Shown: positions 10,165-19,359, numbered from the stretch's first letter. The stretch is 64,000 nucleotides of DNA from Cellvibrionaceae bacterium (GCA_028281575.1 JANQJP010000037.1:37197-101196); one strand, 5' to 3'. Notes: generated from the letters alone by a model not told the origin. Translations and numbers: made by a program.

Positions 10165-11112
10165 ATGAAGAAAAATATTGCTATTCTTGGTGGGTCGGGG
10201 TTTATAGGTACACGATTATGTGATCGCTTAAACAAGCGTGAAGATTTGGACTTTATAATATTAGATATCTATAAGAGTGAGAAATATCCCAAGAGGTGGA
10301 GATTCGCTGATGTTCGAGACTGCGCATCGCTTGTCGAAAATTTGGATAATGTTGATGTTGTAATTAATCTTGCGGCAGAACATAGAGACGATATTTCTCC
10401 GACGTCTAGATACTTTGAAACAAACGTAACTGGGCAGGAGAACTTATGCAAAGCTATGGATGAATGCTCTATAAAAACTCTAATATTTGCGTCATCTGTT
10501 GCTGTGTATGGTTTTGTTACTGAGGACACGGATGAAGAAGGAAAAATTAGTCCATTTCATGCATATGGAGAATCAAAGTATAAAGCGGAGTTAGTTGCAC
10601 AGAATTGGCTGAGCGAGGACAAAAAACTATTTGTTGTTCGACCCACAGTCGTTTTTGGTGAAGGCAACAGAGGTAATGTATATAATCTTTTGAGGCAAAT
10701 TGCTTTGGGTAGATTCTTAATGATAGGCCCTGGTAAAAATAAAAAATCTATGGCGTATGTTGAAAATGTGGCAGCTTTTATTGAGTATTTAGTAGATAGA
10801 GAAAATAAATTGCAGATTTTTAATTATGTGGATAAGCCAGATTTCGACATGAATACTTTAATCTCATTGGTCAACAAAGTACTAGGTCGCAGCCCTAGTA
10901 ACTTTAGGCTTCCCTATGTTTTTGGTCTTTCTGTTGGCTATTTTTTTGACGTTATGTCTATTCTTGTACGAAGGAAATTTCCCATAAGCAGCTTGCGAAT
11001 CAAAAAGTTCTGCGCGCAAACACAATTTAGATCAAACACGGACTATTTAGGGTTTGAAAAGCCTGTGACACTTGAAGAAGGTTTAACCCGAACGATTAAA
11101 AATGAATTCTAA
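10165..11112 (+). CDS. NAD-dependent epimerase/dehydratase (extended SDR)
   Basis: A 315-residue extended short-chain dehydrogenase that probably acts on a nucleotide sugar in the cytoplasm. The Rossmann motif ILGGSGFIGTRLCDRL is at the N-terminus, NLAAEH near residue 73, the SSVAVYG strand near 112, and catalytic YGESKYKAE (YxxxK) near 135. The length fits UDP-sugar 4-epimerases and relatives, but the substrate cannot be told from sequence. Its stop overlaps the next gene's start by 11 nt, so the two are translationally coupled. The pair is plus-strand, opposite to the main polysaccharide operon, and is low in GC like the other surface-sugar genes. Confidence 0.85.
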   Translation: MKKNIAILGGSGFIGTRLCDRLNKREDLDFIILDIYKSEKYPKRWRFADVRDCASLVENLDNVDVVINLAAEHRDDISPTSRYFETNVTGQENLCKAMDECSIKTLIFASSVAVYGFVTEDTDEEGKISPFHAYGESKYKAELVAQNWLSEDKKLFVVRPTVVFGEGNRGNVYNLLRQIALGRFLMIGPGKNKKSMAYVENVAAFIEYLVDRENKLQIFNYVDKPDFDMNTLISLVNKVLGRSPSNFRLPYVFGLSVGYFFDVMSILVRRKFPISSLRIKKFCAQTQFRSNTDYLGFEKPVTLEEGLTRTIKNEF

Positions 11113-11854
11113 AAACTATCGCTCTCTAGTTTCTATAATAATGCCGTCATACAATTCTTCTAAAACGATTGAGGTAAGCATTGATTCTGTTTTAGCTCAA
11201 TCCTACTCTAATTGGGAGTTATTGATTACAGATGATAGCTCAAGTGACAACACTGTTGAGATAATCGAATCTTATAAAGACCCTCGAATAAGGCTATATC
11301 GCCATGATTCAAATCAAGGGACAGGTGCTGCGCGGAACAATTCTATTCGGATAGCAAAAGGCGAATATATAGCTTTTTTGGACTCTGACGATTTATGGCT
11401 TCCGGAAAAGCTAGCCAAACAAATATCGTTTATGCAAACTAACGGTTATAAGTTCACATATTCCCATTACCAAAAATTTGATTCGAAAGGTGAAAGAGGC
11501 ATAGTTTACTCGCCACCAAGCGTTACATATGATCAGCTTATATACAGTAATGTAATTGGGTGCCTTACGGTCATTTACGATGTTAAATTACTTGGTAAGC
11601 ACTATATGCCTGAAATAAGGAAAAGACAAGACATGGGGCTTTGGCTGAAACTACTAAAGATTTGTGGGAAAGCATATGCACTGGAGGAAGTTTTAGCTAA
11701 ATACAAATCAGATTCCGGGATGACATCAAATAAACTGAGCATGCTTGCCTGGCAGTGGAAATTTTATAGAGATATTGCAGGACTCTCTAGGAGGAGGGCT
11801 TTATATGTATTTATGATTTACTGCATTTATGGCGTAAAAAAATTCGTTATTTAA
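11102..11854 (+). CDS. Family 2 glycosyltransferase
   Basis: A 250-residue GT-A fold enzyme (GT2). The N-terminal SIIMPSYNSSKTIEVSIDSV and LLITDDSSSDNTVEII bind the nucleotide sugar, and FLDSDDLWLPEKL holds the metal-binding D-x-D region. It lacks obvious membrane helices, so it should act at the cytoplasmic face on a lipid-linked acceptor. The start at 11102 lies inside the end of the epimerase gene. Donor and acceptor are unknown. Confidence 0.9.
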   Translation: MNSKNYRSLVSIIMPSYNSSKTIEVSIDSVLAQSYSNWELLITDDSSSDNTVEIIESYKDPRIRLYRHDSNQGTGAARNNSIRIAKGEYIAFLDSDDLWLPEKLAKQISFMQTNGYKFTYSHYQKFDSKGERGIVYSPPSVTYDQLIYSNVIGCLTVIYDVKLLGKHYMPEIRKRQDMGLWLKLLKICGKAYALEEVLAKYKSDSGMTSNKLSMLAWQWKFYRDIAGLSRRRALYVFMIYCIYGVKKFVI

Positions 11855-11927
11855 ATTACGTTTTCTTGTAGAAGCTGTCATACACTTTCTAGCTATTATA
11901 TGTCATATCATTTTGTTTATGGTTTAT

Positions 11928-11996
11928 GAAAGTGGCTTTTCTTTTGTTTGGGTGTGTTTTTCTGACTTCACTCTATCAAATTGAAAAGCCACTTTC
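11928..11996. repeat. Perfect 14-bp inverted repeat, 41-nt spacer
   Basis: GAAAGTGGCTTTTC (11928-11941) and its exact inverse (11983-11996) lie in the 219-nt gap after the glycosyltransferase. The spacer is long for an intrinsic terminator, and there is no T-run right after the second arm. It may be the collapsed ends of a deleted mobile element or a large-loop hairpin ending the two-gene transcript. Confidence 0.6.
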
Positions 11997-12073
11997 TATT
12001 TGCTTCCAGCTAGGAAATAATGAGTCAAGCTAACGTCGGGTTGGTACTCACCATATATTGGAAACAATTTCTC

Positions 12074-12557
12074 TCATATCAGGCCTATTTTGCTCAATGC
12101 AGGAGCTGACATGAAAACACACCTTTGTTCTTCCCAAAGTATTGGCGGATTCACCGAAAGCTCGAACAAAGTGATATCGGATGGTAATTTATCCTCGAGA
12201 ACCGCGTCGATAATATCCGGTGCCAGCGTTGTAAAGTTGATTATTCGACTAACGTAGCTGTTATCGATACCCTCTTTATCGGCAATTTCTCGTAACGACC
12301 CGACGTCGCCTGATTCTATCATTCGAAGCCAAACGTAGCCTCGTGCCAAAGCCAGTTGCAACAATGTGGCTTTGGTATCCCCGGGGCGCGAATCGCACGC
12401 AGACGGAACCGTCGGGCAAGGTAATGAGCTGCCTCCCACTGCGTCGTTTTAGATTGATGGGCACATTGATACCAAGCCCTCTCCCCTTGCTGCCTTCAAC
12501 AATCGACGTTTTTCCTTCACGTGTCATTTCTATTTTTCGTCCACTTCCTTCAGTCAT
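12074..12557 (-). pseudogene. Small accessory gene of a serine recombinase locus, frameshifted
   Basis: Two overlapping frames make one ancestral protein. The first (from 12557) reads MTEGSGRKIEMTREGK, then NLKRRSGRQLITLPDGS. The second continues with TLLQLALARGYVWLRMIESG, then SLREIADKEGIDNSYVSRI and WEEQRCVF. This layout, with a basic N-terminus then a helix-turn-helix with NSYVSRI, matches the small ORF that regularly follows large serine recombinases in genomic islands. The frames join in the CCCCGGGG run near 12379-12386, consistent with one lost base. It lies immediately downstream of the recombinase remnant on the same strand and overlaps its end. Confidence 0.75.
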
Positions 12558-13149
12558 GCCGCCACCTCGTTTTCATCAAGTGGGTCGGTGATTTCTAGCA
12601 CCAGTTTTTCAATTCCATTATTTCTGAGCCGAATATCTATACTGCTGGGCGTAACAATAACTTTTTTAATTAGCAGTTGCACGATACGGGTCTGCTCATT
12701 CGGAAAAAGTTGCTCCCAGACTTCGTCGATTTGGCTCAATGCAACAGTGACTTTAGCTTCGTCGATATTACACAGTTCCGACGCCTTTTGGCAAATTGGA
12801 GGCGATCGCAATATTGCTCTGAGTTGTTCAACTACCACCGCTTCAAGCTCAGCGGCTGGCAAGCGCGGCAGTCCAGATGCTCCAGCAAATTCTTTGGTGT
12901 CGCGTGCGCTGATGTAGTAGCGATAACGTTTGCCATTTTTCTTCTTGGTCGAACTCCAGGTAGTCAGTGCGCGACCGTCTTCACCAAAAACCATCCATTT
13001 TAACAGAAACGGAATTTTAGCACGGGTGTGGTTACCGCGGGTGCGCGAGTTTTTCGCTAAGATGGCGTGAACATCATCTTGCAGTTGATAAACTCCCCCA
13101 GTATGTGCATTACCAACCCGGCAGAATCCATTCCTGAATTTGCAGCACT
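12554..13149 (-). pseudogene. Large serine recombinase, C-terminal fragment
   Basis: The open part encodes the C-terminal zinc-ribbon and coiled-coil region of a large serine site-specific recombinase: a FLLKWMVFGEDGRALT stretch, KNGKRYRYYISARD, AAELEAVVVEQLRAIL, and a tail with IRLLIKKV-like strands. The frame stays open upstream to about 13150 (GGVYQLQDDVHAILAKN), but the catalytic resolvase domain with its serine is missing. It is therefore a dead relic of an integrase-like enzyme that probably once moved an island here. The accessory gene follows with a few bases of overlap. Confidence 0.8.
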
Positions 13150-13916
13150 GCGTAGCGCCAGGTTATTCATTCAAGACACCCGTACCCGAGGAAATTTTTA
13201 TTGGGGATGAGAGCGTCGCGCTGAGTCCCGATCCTGATGGCTCTGGTTACCGGTATTTTTCCGCGGCCGTCGGCTGGGTCACGGTAAACGACGAGGAATT
13301 GCGGCGGTATCGCGCCAACGTGTTGCAGCTCTTATTGTTGATCCAACAACTGTTGGAGATGTCCTCGCGTGTTGGTCCAGCGTGTTTGTGCTCAGACTTA
13401 GTATGGGACTTGGGAGATAAGTGGTTCGGCAAAAAACGTCTCGCGGTGTTGTTTTTACGGCGAGCCCACCTAGCTTCGAGCATCGCAGAGTTAAAAGCCA
13501 CCCTGTTAGATTTTCCACGCCGACGATCGGCCATTGTGTTGTGCGACACCTCGCCCAACCGCTATGGCCCGCTACTCCCTGGGGAGCCCTTATGTATTCC
13601 CATGGAAAGTTTGCTCAAGCCAAACCCGCAAGCCGTTGCCAAATTCGATATGGGGTACATCACGGAAATACTGGGCCACAAGCAACTAAACGTCGAAGAA
13701 AAATCTCCTGTATGGTGTAGCGATGACGGCAGTGAATTGCACGTCCATGGCGAGCGCTACGCGTTTACTGGCTTGACCCACAGGCTTGTCATCCGCCAGC
13801 TATACGAAGCCTGGTTAGAGGGCAACTCCGGATTACGCACAGCCACGGTGTTGGAAAATGCGGAATCCAAGTCCAAATCGCTCAGCCACGTGTTCCGTGG
13901 CTACCGGCAGGACTGA
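13140..13916 (+). CDS. Hypothetical protein, about 258 aa
   Basis: I do not recognise this family. The frame is long and protein-like, starting at TTG 13140 or slightly upstream, and its first bases lie opposite the open end of the recombinase relic. The middle has KKRLAVLFLRRAHL and LPGEPLCIPMESLLK. The C-terminal 70 residues (HGERYAFTGLTHRLVIRQLY, then SKSLSHVFRGY) look like a winged-helix or other small DNA-binding fold, which is a guess. The setting is mobile-element debris, so it is probably cargo or a regulator from a lost island. No membrane segment or signal peptide is visible. Confidence 0.5.
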   Translation: MQHCVAPGYSFKTPVPEEIFIGDESVALSPDPDGSGYRYFSAAVGWVTVNDEELRRYRANVLQLLLLIQQLLEMSSRVGPACLCSDLVWDLGDKWFGKKRLAVLFLRRAHLASSIAELKATLLDFPRRRSAIVLCDTSPNRYGPLLPGEPLCIPMESLLKPNPQAVAKFDMGYITEILGHKQLNVEEKSPVWCSDDGSELHVHGERYAFTGLTHRLVIRQLYEAWLEGNSGLRTATVLENAESKSKSLSHVFRGYRQD

Positions 13917-14041
13917 AAAAAAATCATCGGCTATGGGCAAGGCTGGTGTTGATTAATCGCTTATTAAAAAATCGTTCAGATAGCTTCTCATTCATTATCC
14001 CATTTTCCTAACCTCTCCCCTAAATCCCTCCTAACCCGCTT

Positions 14042-14258
14042 ATGGCGGCTGTGGACGCAATTATGAATAAAGCCCTGATTACAGAATCGGTGATCCAGCA
14101 CTGGCAGGAGAAAGCCGGTGATCACCCAACCATCATTTTTTGTTCCACCATTAATCACGCTACAGATGTAGCAGCGGCCTTTCATCAGGCCGACATCGCA
14201 ACTGAAGTCGTCCACGGCGAGCTCTCCGAAACTGACCGCAAAGCGGCCCTGACGCGAT
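14042..14258 (+). pseudogene. Superfamily II helicase, short internal fragment
   Basis: About 72 residues match the start of the second RecA-like domain of DEAD/DEAH helicases: VIQHWQEKAGDHPTIIFCST, VAAAFHQADIATEVVHGELS, DRKAALTRY. Both the Walker-containing first domain and the end of the second are missing. The sequence runs directly into the IS66 relic at about 14259. It is a fragment left by insertion or deletion and makes no functional helicase. Confidence 0.75.
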
Positions 14259-14534
14259 ACGAATCATCTTGAGCGCGCGTTGCGTGTGATTCCGATGGGG
14301 CGTAAAAATTATTTATTTTGCTGGAGTGAGTTAGGGGCGTAGCATTTGGGCATGTTACAAAGTTTAATGGTGACCTGTCGTTTGCAGGGCATCAATCCCT
14401 ATACTTACTTAGTGGATGTGCTGCAACGTGTAAGTTTGCACCCGGCTTCGGCAGTGAACGAGTTAACGCCAAGGATCTGGAAAACAACATTTGGAGATGA
14501 TTTTTTAACGTCGGATTTAGACAGTATGGGGTAG
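14259..14534 (+). pseudogene. IS66-family transposase, C-terminal relic
   Basis: The frame reads NHLERALRVIPMGRKNYLFC, then after an in-frame TAG (about 14339) MLQSLMVTCRLQGINPYTYL, DVLQRVSLHPASAVNELTPR. This is the conserved end of IS66 TnpC transposases (ERALR.I.MGRKN; SL..TC.L.G..PY.YL). The upstream catalytic part is gone and the stop interrupts what remains. On its left it abuts the helicase fragment and on its right the neuC fragment, so it marks a rearrangement point. Confidence 0.85.
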
Positions 14535-14559
14535 TCTGGACCCCAATTGATCGCTTACA

Positions 14560-14703
14560 CTGCAAGTGCAAATCTGGGTCATCATGAACATCTTTCATTA
14601 GCCAATACAACAAGCCATATTCTGCACGCGTACCACTAAATACGGCAATTTTTTTACCGGCTCCAGCCTTAATCGAAATCCTCTTAGAATGCGCCACGAT
14701 CAA
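14560..14703 (-). pseudogene. UDP-GlcNAc 2-epimerase (hydrolysing, NeuC-type), N-terminal fragment
   Basis: The first 48 residues (from ATG 14703) contain KIAVFSGTRAEYGLLYWLMK and DVHDDPDLHLQ, the diagnostic N-terminus of NeuC/LegG hydrolysing epimerases, which release ManNAc-type sugars for NeuB. After LHLQ the frame leaves the family and runs into sequence overlapping the IS66 relic. About 320 residues are missing. The fragment lies just upstream of the minus-strand polysaccharide genes' downstream end and is the partner of the truncated neuB at 9.2 kb. Confidence 0.85.
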
Positions 14704-14956
14704 TTATGAAATTTGTGAGTTGAAAGCGTACAAAGTGGCGAGCTGGGCAAATTGACAAGTGAATGGGGTTGTGGGTTCTGCTCCGAAGGAGCAGGTCCGA
14801 CAATCGCTTTCAGTAGCCAACAAGCATAGCACGCTAGTTAAATGTGTAAAAAATTAGTGCCCGGAATTATTTGACCAGAACATGCATCGTATACAGGGCA
14901 CTTCTAATAAATCAGTCAACCCGGAACTAAAATTCCCAGGAATTGATAGCCCGTTG
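14704..14956. other. Intergenic region with one short hairpin
   Basis: No gene is visible. A 7-bp hairpin (CTGCTCC-gaa-GGAGCAG, 14778-14794) is the only clear structure. It lacks a T-run. The region marks the 3' end of the minus-strand polysaccharide operon. Confidence 0.4.
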
Positions 14957-15976
14957 TTATCTTTTACATTTGAATACGGATACGTCTAGCCTTTCGGAAG
15001 CTAGAAATCGATATCGAAATAAGGAAAACGTAACCCAAATTAAATTAAATATTGAACGCTTTGCACCATATTTCAAGTCAATGCTGCTCTTTATAATACC
15101 TAATGACTGGGGCAAGTCATATACACTTTTCACCTCAGCGAAGCCTACAGTTTCCAACAATTTGGAAAGCGACCTTGTATTGAAGAAATGCAGATGCCGC
15201 GGAACATCACAACCTCGCCAATTCCGACCAAAAACGCAACGTCCGGCGGATTGAAAATTTGGTGTAGCGATATAGAAATAACATCCAGGCTTTAACCTCT
15301 GGTATATATTCTCTAAAAGAGCCACAGGATCCGGCACGTGCTCGATGACATGGCTCAATGTAATTGCATCAAATTTTTCGTCAACCGGCAGATCCTGAAT
15401 TTCACTAACGGAGACGGTTAAACCACGAGATTTAGCTATTTCGACTGTTGCTGGATCAAAATCTAGACCTTCCACCTTGTACCCGCAATTAGCAGCACGA
15501 GCGAGAAAATCCCCGCTGCCACAGCCAACATCTAAAAGTCTAGGCGTATGGCCTGCAGATGGTGTCGCAAGGAAGCGAACAGCTCGATCAAGAAAAAACC
15601 TCGCCAAGGGAAAAAATTTATAGAGGGATTCAAAAAACCAGCCTTTTTTACTTCTCTCTCCCTTATAGTGACTTCTATAAAATTCTAAAAAAAACTTAAA
15701 TTTATCATTTTCTCTTACCTCACCGCCCTGAATACCATCAGCACTCTGTGTGTAATACCCACGATAAGCCATATGCAAGCTATCTTCAACTAACACAGGG
15801 GAAAGGAAGGCATGCTTACAGGCGACACACTGTAAAATATTTCCAGTGTAATCAACAGCGGAAATGACGTTGTCTTCGACGGCAGAAACTACAACTTCAT
15901 ATTCGCAACAACCACACATTGGACAGCGCTCAACTACTTTCACTATATCCAGCCCTTGATCACTTTCATTCATCAA
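14957..15976 (-). CDS. SAM-dependent methyltransferase with N-terminal zinc ribbon
   Basis: A 339-residue class I methyltransferase. The N-terminus has CPMCGCC and, about 30 residues later, CVACKHAFLSP, a four-cysteine zinc ribbon seen in sugar C-methyltransferases and related polysaccharide enzymes. The SAM-binding motif LLDVGCGSGDFLARA is at about 148-162, followed by GLDFDP and the FDAITLSHVIEHVPDP motif. It probably methylates a sugar or the growing glycan in the cytoplasm. Its start overlaps the stop of the upstream DUF616 gene by 4 nt (ATGA), indicating coupling. It is the last intact gene of the operon. Confidence 0.87.
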   Translation of the reverse strand: MMNESDQGLDIVKVVERCPMCGCCEYEVVVSAVEDNVISAVDYTGNILQCVACKHAFLSPVLVEDSLHMAYRGYYTQSADGIQGGEVRENDKFKFFLEFYRSHYKGERSKKGWFFESLYKFFPLARFFLDRAVRFLATPSAGHTPRLLDVGCGSGDFLARAANCGYKVEGLDFDPATVEIAKSRGLTVSVSEIQDLPVDEKFDAITLSHVIEHVPDPVALLENIYQRLKPGCYFYIATPNFQSAGRCVFGRNWRGCDVPRHLHFFNTRSLSKLLETVGFAEVKSVYDLPQSLGIIKSSIDLKYGAKRSIFNLIWVTFSLFRYRFLASERLDVSVFKCKR

Positions 15977-16761
15977 CTTCTATAATTCCTATATTTAAAT
16001 AAAGCTATTTCTCTAAAAGCCAACTTTTTAATAAAATTTAGGCAAATATAGACAATTGAAAAAAATTTTAAAAGCTTAAATTTAGGCTTATGAGGGAAAA
16101 CAATAAAAAAACCGTTGCCCTTTGTTCGCGGCGAAAAATCAAAAAAATAGTCTTGAATCTTGCAACTATTTTTTACAAACGGCAGACTCAACTGATCCCT
16201 TCCGGAAAATTTCTTTAGAAGATCGAACCAAAAAACCATAGCTTGATCCAACGATTCCACCGGCATCCTACGAAGAATTATACTGTTGTCCGATAACCTG
16301 AGACTAGCCAAATCACATTGGCCTGAGTAATGCGCAAGCTCCTGCCTTAACGTAGCCTCATCTGCTTTGCCTTTGAGAATACAGCACTGCACTTCTTCAG
16401 GGACACTAGAAACATAAGGATGAGCAAACGAACCAATGAGAGCGCCGCTTGCATAGAACTCATCGACCAGTGGCGAAATATCAGCAACGATGGAAATATT
16501 TGAATCAATGTAAATTGTAATGTCGTACTCTCTGAGTACCTTTGGAATGATAACTTTCAGGTGCCTATTTCCAATGGATGCCCCAAGTTTATGGGGCTGA
16601 ACCAATATCGTTTTATACGGAAATACATCAAGTTCCGGATTGTCTGTAAACAAATAGTAGTCACAATTATCAAGCACAATTTTTTCATCAAAGATGAAAT
16701 CATAATCACCAAAAAGGCAACGGTAGATGCCAATTTTAGTAGCCCTATTCTCACACACCAT
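15973..16761 (-). CDS. DUF616 (TOD1/MUCI70-like) glycosyltransferase-type protein
   Basis: This 262-residue protein has the DUF616 pattern: KIGIYRCLFGDYDFIFDE, DCDYYLFTDNPEL-like segment, HKLGASIGNRHLK, YDITIYIDSNISIV (a likely D-x-D-type metal or nucleotide-sugar site), and GSFAHP near the middle. Families with this domain, including plant MUCI70/TOD1 and bacterial O-antigen proteins, are assigned as glycosyltransferases, but few have a tested activity. The start ATG 16761 overlaps the upstream gene by 11 nt. It probably adds a sugar to the repeat unit or decorates it, and the substrate is unknown. Confidence 0.7.
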   Translation of the reverse strand: MVCENRATKIGIYRCLFGDYDFIFDEKIVLDNCDYYLFTDNPELDVFPYKTILVQPHKLGASIGNRHLKVIIPKVLREYDITIYIDSNISIVADISPLVDEFYASGALIGSFAHPYVSSVPEEVQCCILKGKADEATLRQELAHYSGQCDLASLRLSDNSIILRRMPVESLDQAMVFWFDLLKKFSGRDQLSLPFVKNSCKIQDYFFDFSPRTKGNGFFIVFPHKPKFKLLKFFSIVYICLNFIKKLAFREIALFKYRNYRS

Positions 16762-18070
16762 TTAAAGTCCGGTTAACATATTTCAAATCTTCGTTGGAAA
16801 GCGCATTTCCAATATTCATAGTGCACAAACTGCGACAGCCCGAAAAGGTGGCATCAAAACTTAAAATCGATCCGTCTGGGCTCCATCTAGGATGCAAGTC
16901 ACAGGACCAGTGCTGATAACGGGAGGGACTTTGATATGCTTTTGACGAAGGCACAATCGCTAAATCGTATCTAACTTCTCTCACAACATCATATATAACA
17001 AGCCCCTGGCACCTGCGGCGATCTGGATAAGTATCAGTAAGCATATATCGTCCATGCCTCTCAAACGACGGATGTCCATCACTGGAAAAGCAGTTTTGGC
17101 CCACGACAACCGAAGCTCCGGGTTCTCCAACTTTAAAAACCACATACTGATCGTCGTATTTCAGGACACGACAATAAGCAACCACATGATCTGAGTCCTT
17201 CCACCCGATATGAGAAACCATTTCTTGCGTTTCGAAAATATCTAAGACCGTTCCACAACGATCAATAACAACCAGTCTTGAAAACCTCCTATCCATATCT
17301 CCTTTGGGGTCAATCCATCGATGAAGAAACATAGCGCGAGATGAATCAGGAGATATTTGGGCATGCGTGACAAAATGTATTGCGCCTTCCATTGTCTCCG
17401 AGGGTTTGATTTCGGCCAATTCAGCTAAGCTGATCAGCAGTTCCTTGCTACACTTCTCAACATCGATAACATAAATTCCGGTATCAGGTGGCACATTCGG
17501 CATTGGACTTGATCGCTGCTGGTACCCCTTATACCCGTATCCTGGCATACACGCTTCAACTCTTGTATAAGAGTAACCAATTGCCCATCTGCCATCGGGA
17601 CTGATACTGCTGATAGCATCAGGTAGAACCGTTTCGTTGCCGCTGCTAATATCAACAATTCTAGAAACGCATTGTCCTTCCAATAGGTCATTAAAAACCA
17701 TTTCATTACTTTGGCCCCGCCATTGTAATCTGCAGCCCATATGCCAGTTCCATGCACTTGTCCTTGCTATTGGGTGAAACTTTAGAAAGTCATCACCGTC
17801 AAAATAACCAACTTCAAGAAAATCACTTTCCTCTGGCATACGAAGGTCAAAAGAGCTGCAGTTAGCAAGCAACTTTGTTCCCGACTGGGAGAAAGGAGTA
17901 ACGTCGTGAAAACCAAAGAAATACCCCTTCCTCTCAACTATTGGATATGCGGCTTTCAGGGATGCTAACGGCAAAACATCGAATACGCTTTGATAAAGGT
18001 TTCTCAGTTTTTTCTTAACCGCAGGGTTTCCTCGTACAAGGTTGTAAACGATCCTCTCAATTTTATTCAT
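16751..18070 (-). CDS. Beta-propeller-like protein of the polysaccharide locus
   Basis: I do not know a named family for this 439-residue protein. It contains repeated short blade-like segments: SSISPDGRWAIGYSY, HAQISPDSSRAMFLHRW, GHPSFERHGRYMLTDTYPD and HPRWSPDGSILSFDATFSGC. The SPDG-type repeats resemble PD40/TolB-type propellers. There is no signal peptide, so it is probably cytoplasmic or membrane-associated. Because it sits between glycosyltransferases it may bind glycan or act as an accessory to a transferase, which is inference only. It overlaps the DUF616 gene downstream. Confidence 0.6.
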   Translation of the reverse strand: MNKIERIVYNLVRGNPAVKKKLRNLYQSVFDVLPLASLKAAYPIVERKGYFFGFHDVTPFSQSGTKLLANCSSFDLRMPEESDFLEVGYFDGDDFLKFHPIARTSAWNWHMGCRLQWRGQSNEMVFNDLLEGQCVSRIVDISSGNETVLPDAISSISPDGRWAIGYSYTRVEACMPGYGYKGYQQRSSPMPNVPPDTGIYVIDVEKCSKELLISLAELAEIKPSETMEGAIHFVTHAQISPDSSRAMFLHRWIDPKGDMDRRFSRLVVIDRCGTVLDIFETQEMVSHIGWKDSDHVVAYCRVLKYDDQYVVFKVGEPGASVVVGQNCFSSDGHPSFERHGRYMLTDTYPDRRRCQGLVIYDVVREVRYDLAIVPSSKAYQSPSRYQHWSCDLHPRWSPDGSILSFDATFSGCRSLCTMNIGNALSNEDLKYVNRTLNGV

Positions 18071-18138
18071 TACTCATACACCTCAGCCAATATTTCAACA
18101 GATTAAGCCTCCTTGGAAGTTAAGGGTTGATCGACATT

Positions 18139-19014
18139 TCAAAACTTGAAGTTACTCAATATATAGGAAAGGGCTTTCAAGTTGGACTGCCTATAAAACG
18201 AGTTACCCATCGTAGAAGTCGACACATGTTCTGAATCAAAAATTAACAGCTCAGGAACATATTTAACCTTGAGTTGATTGTTTCGAGCGATCTCAGCAAC
18301 ATAAATCTCCTCTCCAAACAAAAAAACTGGGTATGCGAACTTAGACTCTATAGCTATGAAGCTCCTAGTAAATAAAATAAATGACCCGTGAGAAGCATAT
18401 ATCTCCCGATAAAACTTACTAGAACCGGGCTGCTTTGAATCAGGATTAGGCTTTAAGAACTGACGCAGCCTAAGTCGAAACGAATTAACCGACTTGAGAA
18501 GTCTATATCTAAATCGAGAACTAAAAAGAAATTTGTTGATCTTCAACTTAAAAGCTGAGGGTCTATGTACAATTTTAGGATTGCGGTCAGCATTCAGCTG
18601 AGCTGAAAATATTGAAGGTGCGTAAACACCAACGTTCAACTCAGGATTAATACCACTCAAGACACCAAAAAAACTTTTGCTGAGCCTTAAGTCTACATTC
18701 GAAATACAAACATAGTCATAGTCTGACAACGCTATGTTATATTTCCGTATCGCCGCTGAAACACTTGGGAAATAGCCAAGATTATCACTTGCTATATAGG
18801 TAACTGATAAACCTGACCTCTGTTTTTTCAATTTCTCAATGTATAAATGATTAAAAGGCGAGGAGTTATCAATAATATATAAATCCAAACTTACAAGAGT
18901 TTCAGCTTCTTTTATTGCGTCGACGATACTATCAAGAAATCGTTCAGCTTCGACATATGAATTATGACATACGGACAAAATGCAAACTTTCATCATAAAA
19001 TATTTAGTAACCAT
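18139..19014 (-). CDS. Family 2-type glycosyltransferase
   Basis: A 291-residue GT2-like enzyme. The N-terminal MKVCILSVCHNSYVEAERFL, LYIIDNSSP, YIASDNLGYFPSVSAAI and DYVCISNVDLRLS follow the order of rhamnosyltransferase-type GT2 proteins, where the IDNSS and N-x-G-x-x segments are typical. A second start at ATG 18993 (MKVCILSV) is as likely as 19014; neither has a strong ribosome site. It probably assembles the repeat unit at the inner membrane. An IS200 relic separates it from the polymerase gene upstream. Confidence 0.82.
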   Translation of the reverse strand: MVTKYFMMKVCILSVCHNSYVEAERFLDSIVDAIKEAETLVSLDLYIIDNSSPFNHLYIEKLKKQRSGLSVTYIASDNLGYFPSVSAAIRKYNIALSDYDYVCISNVDLRLSKSFFGVLSGINPELNVGVYAPSIFSAQLNADRNPKIVHRPSAFKLKINKFLFSSRFRYRLLKSVNSFRLRLRQFLKPNPDSKQPGSSKFYREIYASHGSFILFTRSFIAIESKFAYPVFLFGEEIYVAEIARNNQLKVKYVPELLIFDSEHVSTSTMGNSFYRQSNLKALSYILSNFKF

Positions 19015-19037
19015 TCACGCGGCATCGCACGAAAAAA

Positions 19038-19060
19038 AGCAGCCTTCTAAAAAGGCTGCT
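19038..19060. terminator. 9-bp perfect hairpin at the end of the IS200 relic
   Basis: AGCAGCCTT (19038-19046) pairs with AAGGCTGCT (19052-19060) around a 5-nt loop, with an A-run on its left, so the minus-strand transcript has a following U-run. It lies just beyond the transposase stop, where IS200/IS605 elements carry an end hairpin. It may be that end structure, a terminator within the operon, or both. Confidence 0.6.
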
Positions 19061-19081
19061 CGTGTCGTCCCAGCTTCTACA

Positions 19082-19345
19082 TTAATTAAATCCGAGCGTC
19101 TCTTGTCGAGCCTCTTCTTTTACTTGATATTTAACATACTTACGTAATATTTCTTCGTCTATTCCAACGGTATCGACGCAATAAAATCTCGCCCAAAAGT
19201 GAATTTCCCCAGTAATACCGTTGTTTTAAACGAGGAAATTGTCGAAATATTTGATAAGCCGTCTTACCTATTACTGCGCCCATCAGTTTAGAAACCGATT
19301 CCTTCGGCGGTATAAATACCAGCAAATGAACAACGCCTGAATAGT
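19082..19345 (-). pseudogene. IS200-family (Y1 HUH) transposase relic
   Basis: Two frames together give HLLVFIPPKESVSKLMGAVI, FRQFPRLKQRYYW and, shifted by one base, HFWARFYCVDTVGIDEEILR, KYVKYQVKEEARQETLGFN. This is the TnpA sequence of IS200 elements. The N-terminus is missing and a single-base frameshift lies at the GGGG run near 19200, so it is inactive. It is inserted inside the polysaccharide operon, between a GT2 gene and the polymerase gene. Confidence 0.88.
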
Positions 19346-19359
19346 TACAATATTTATTG

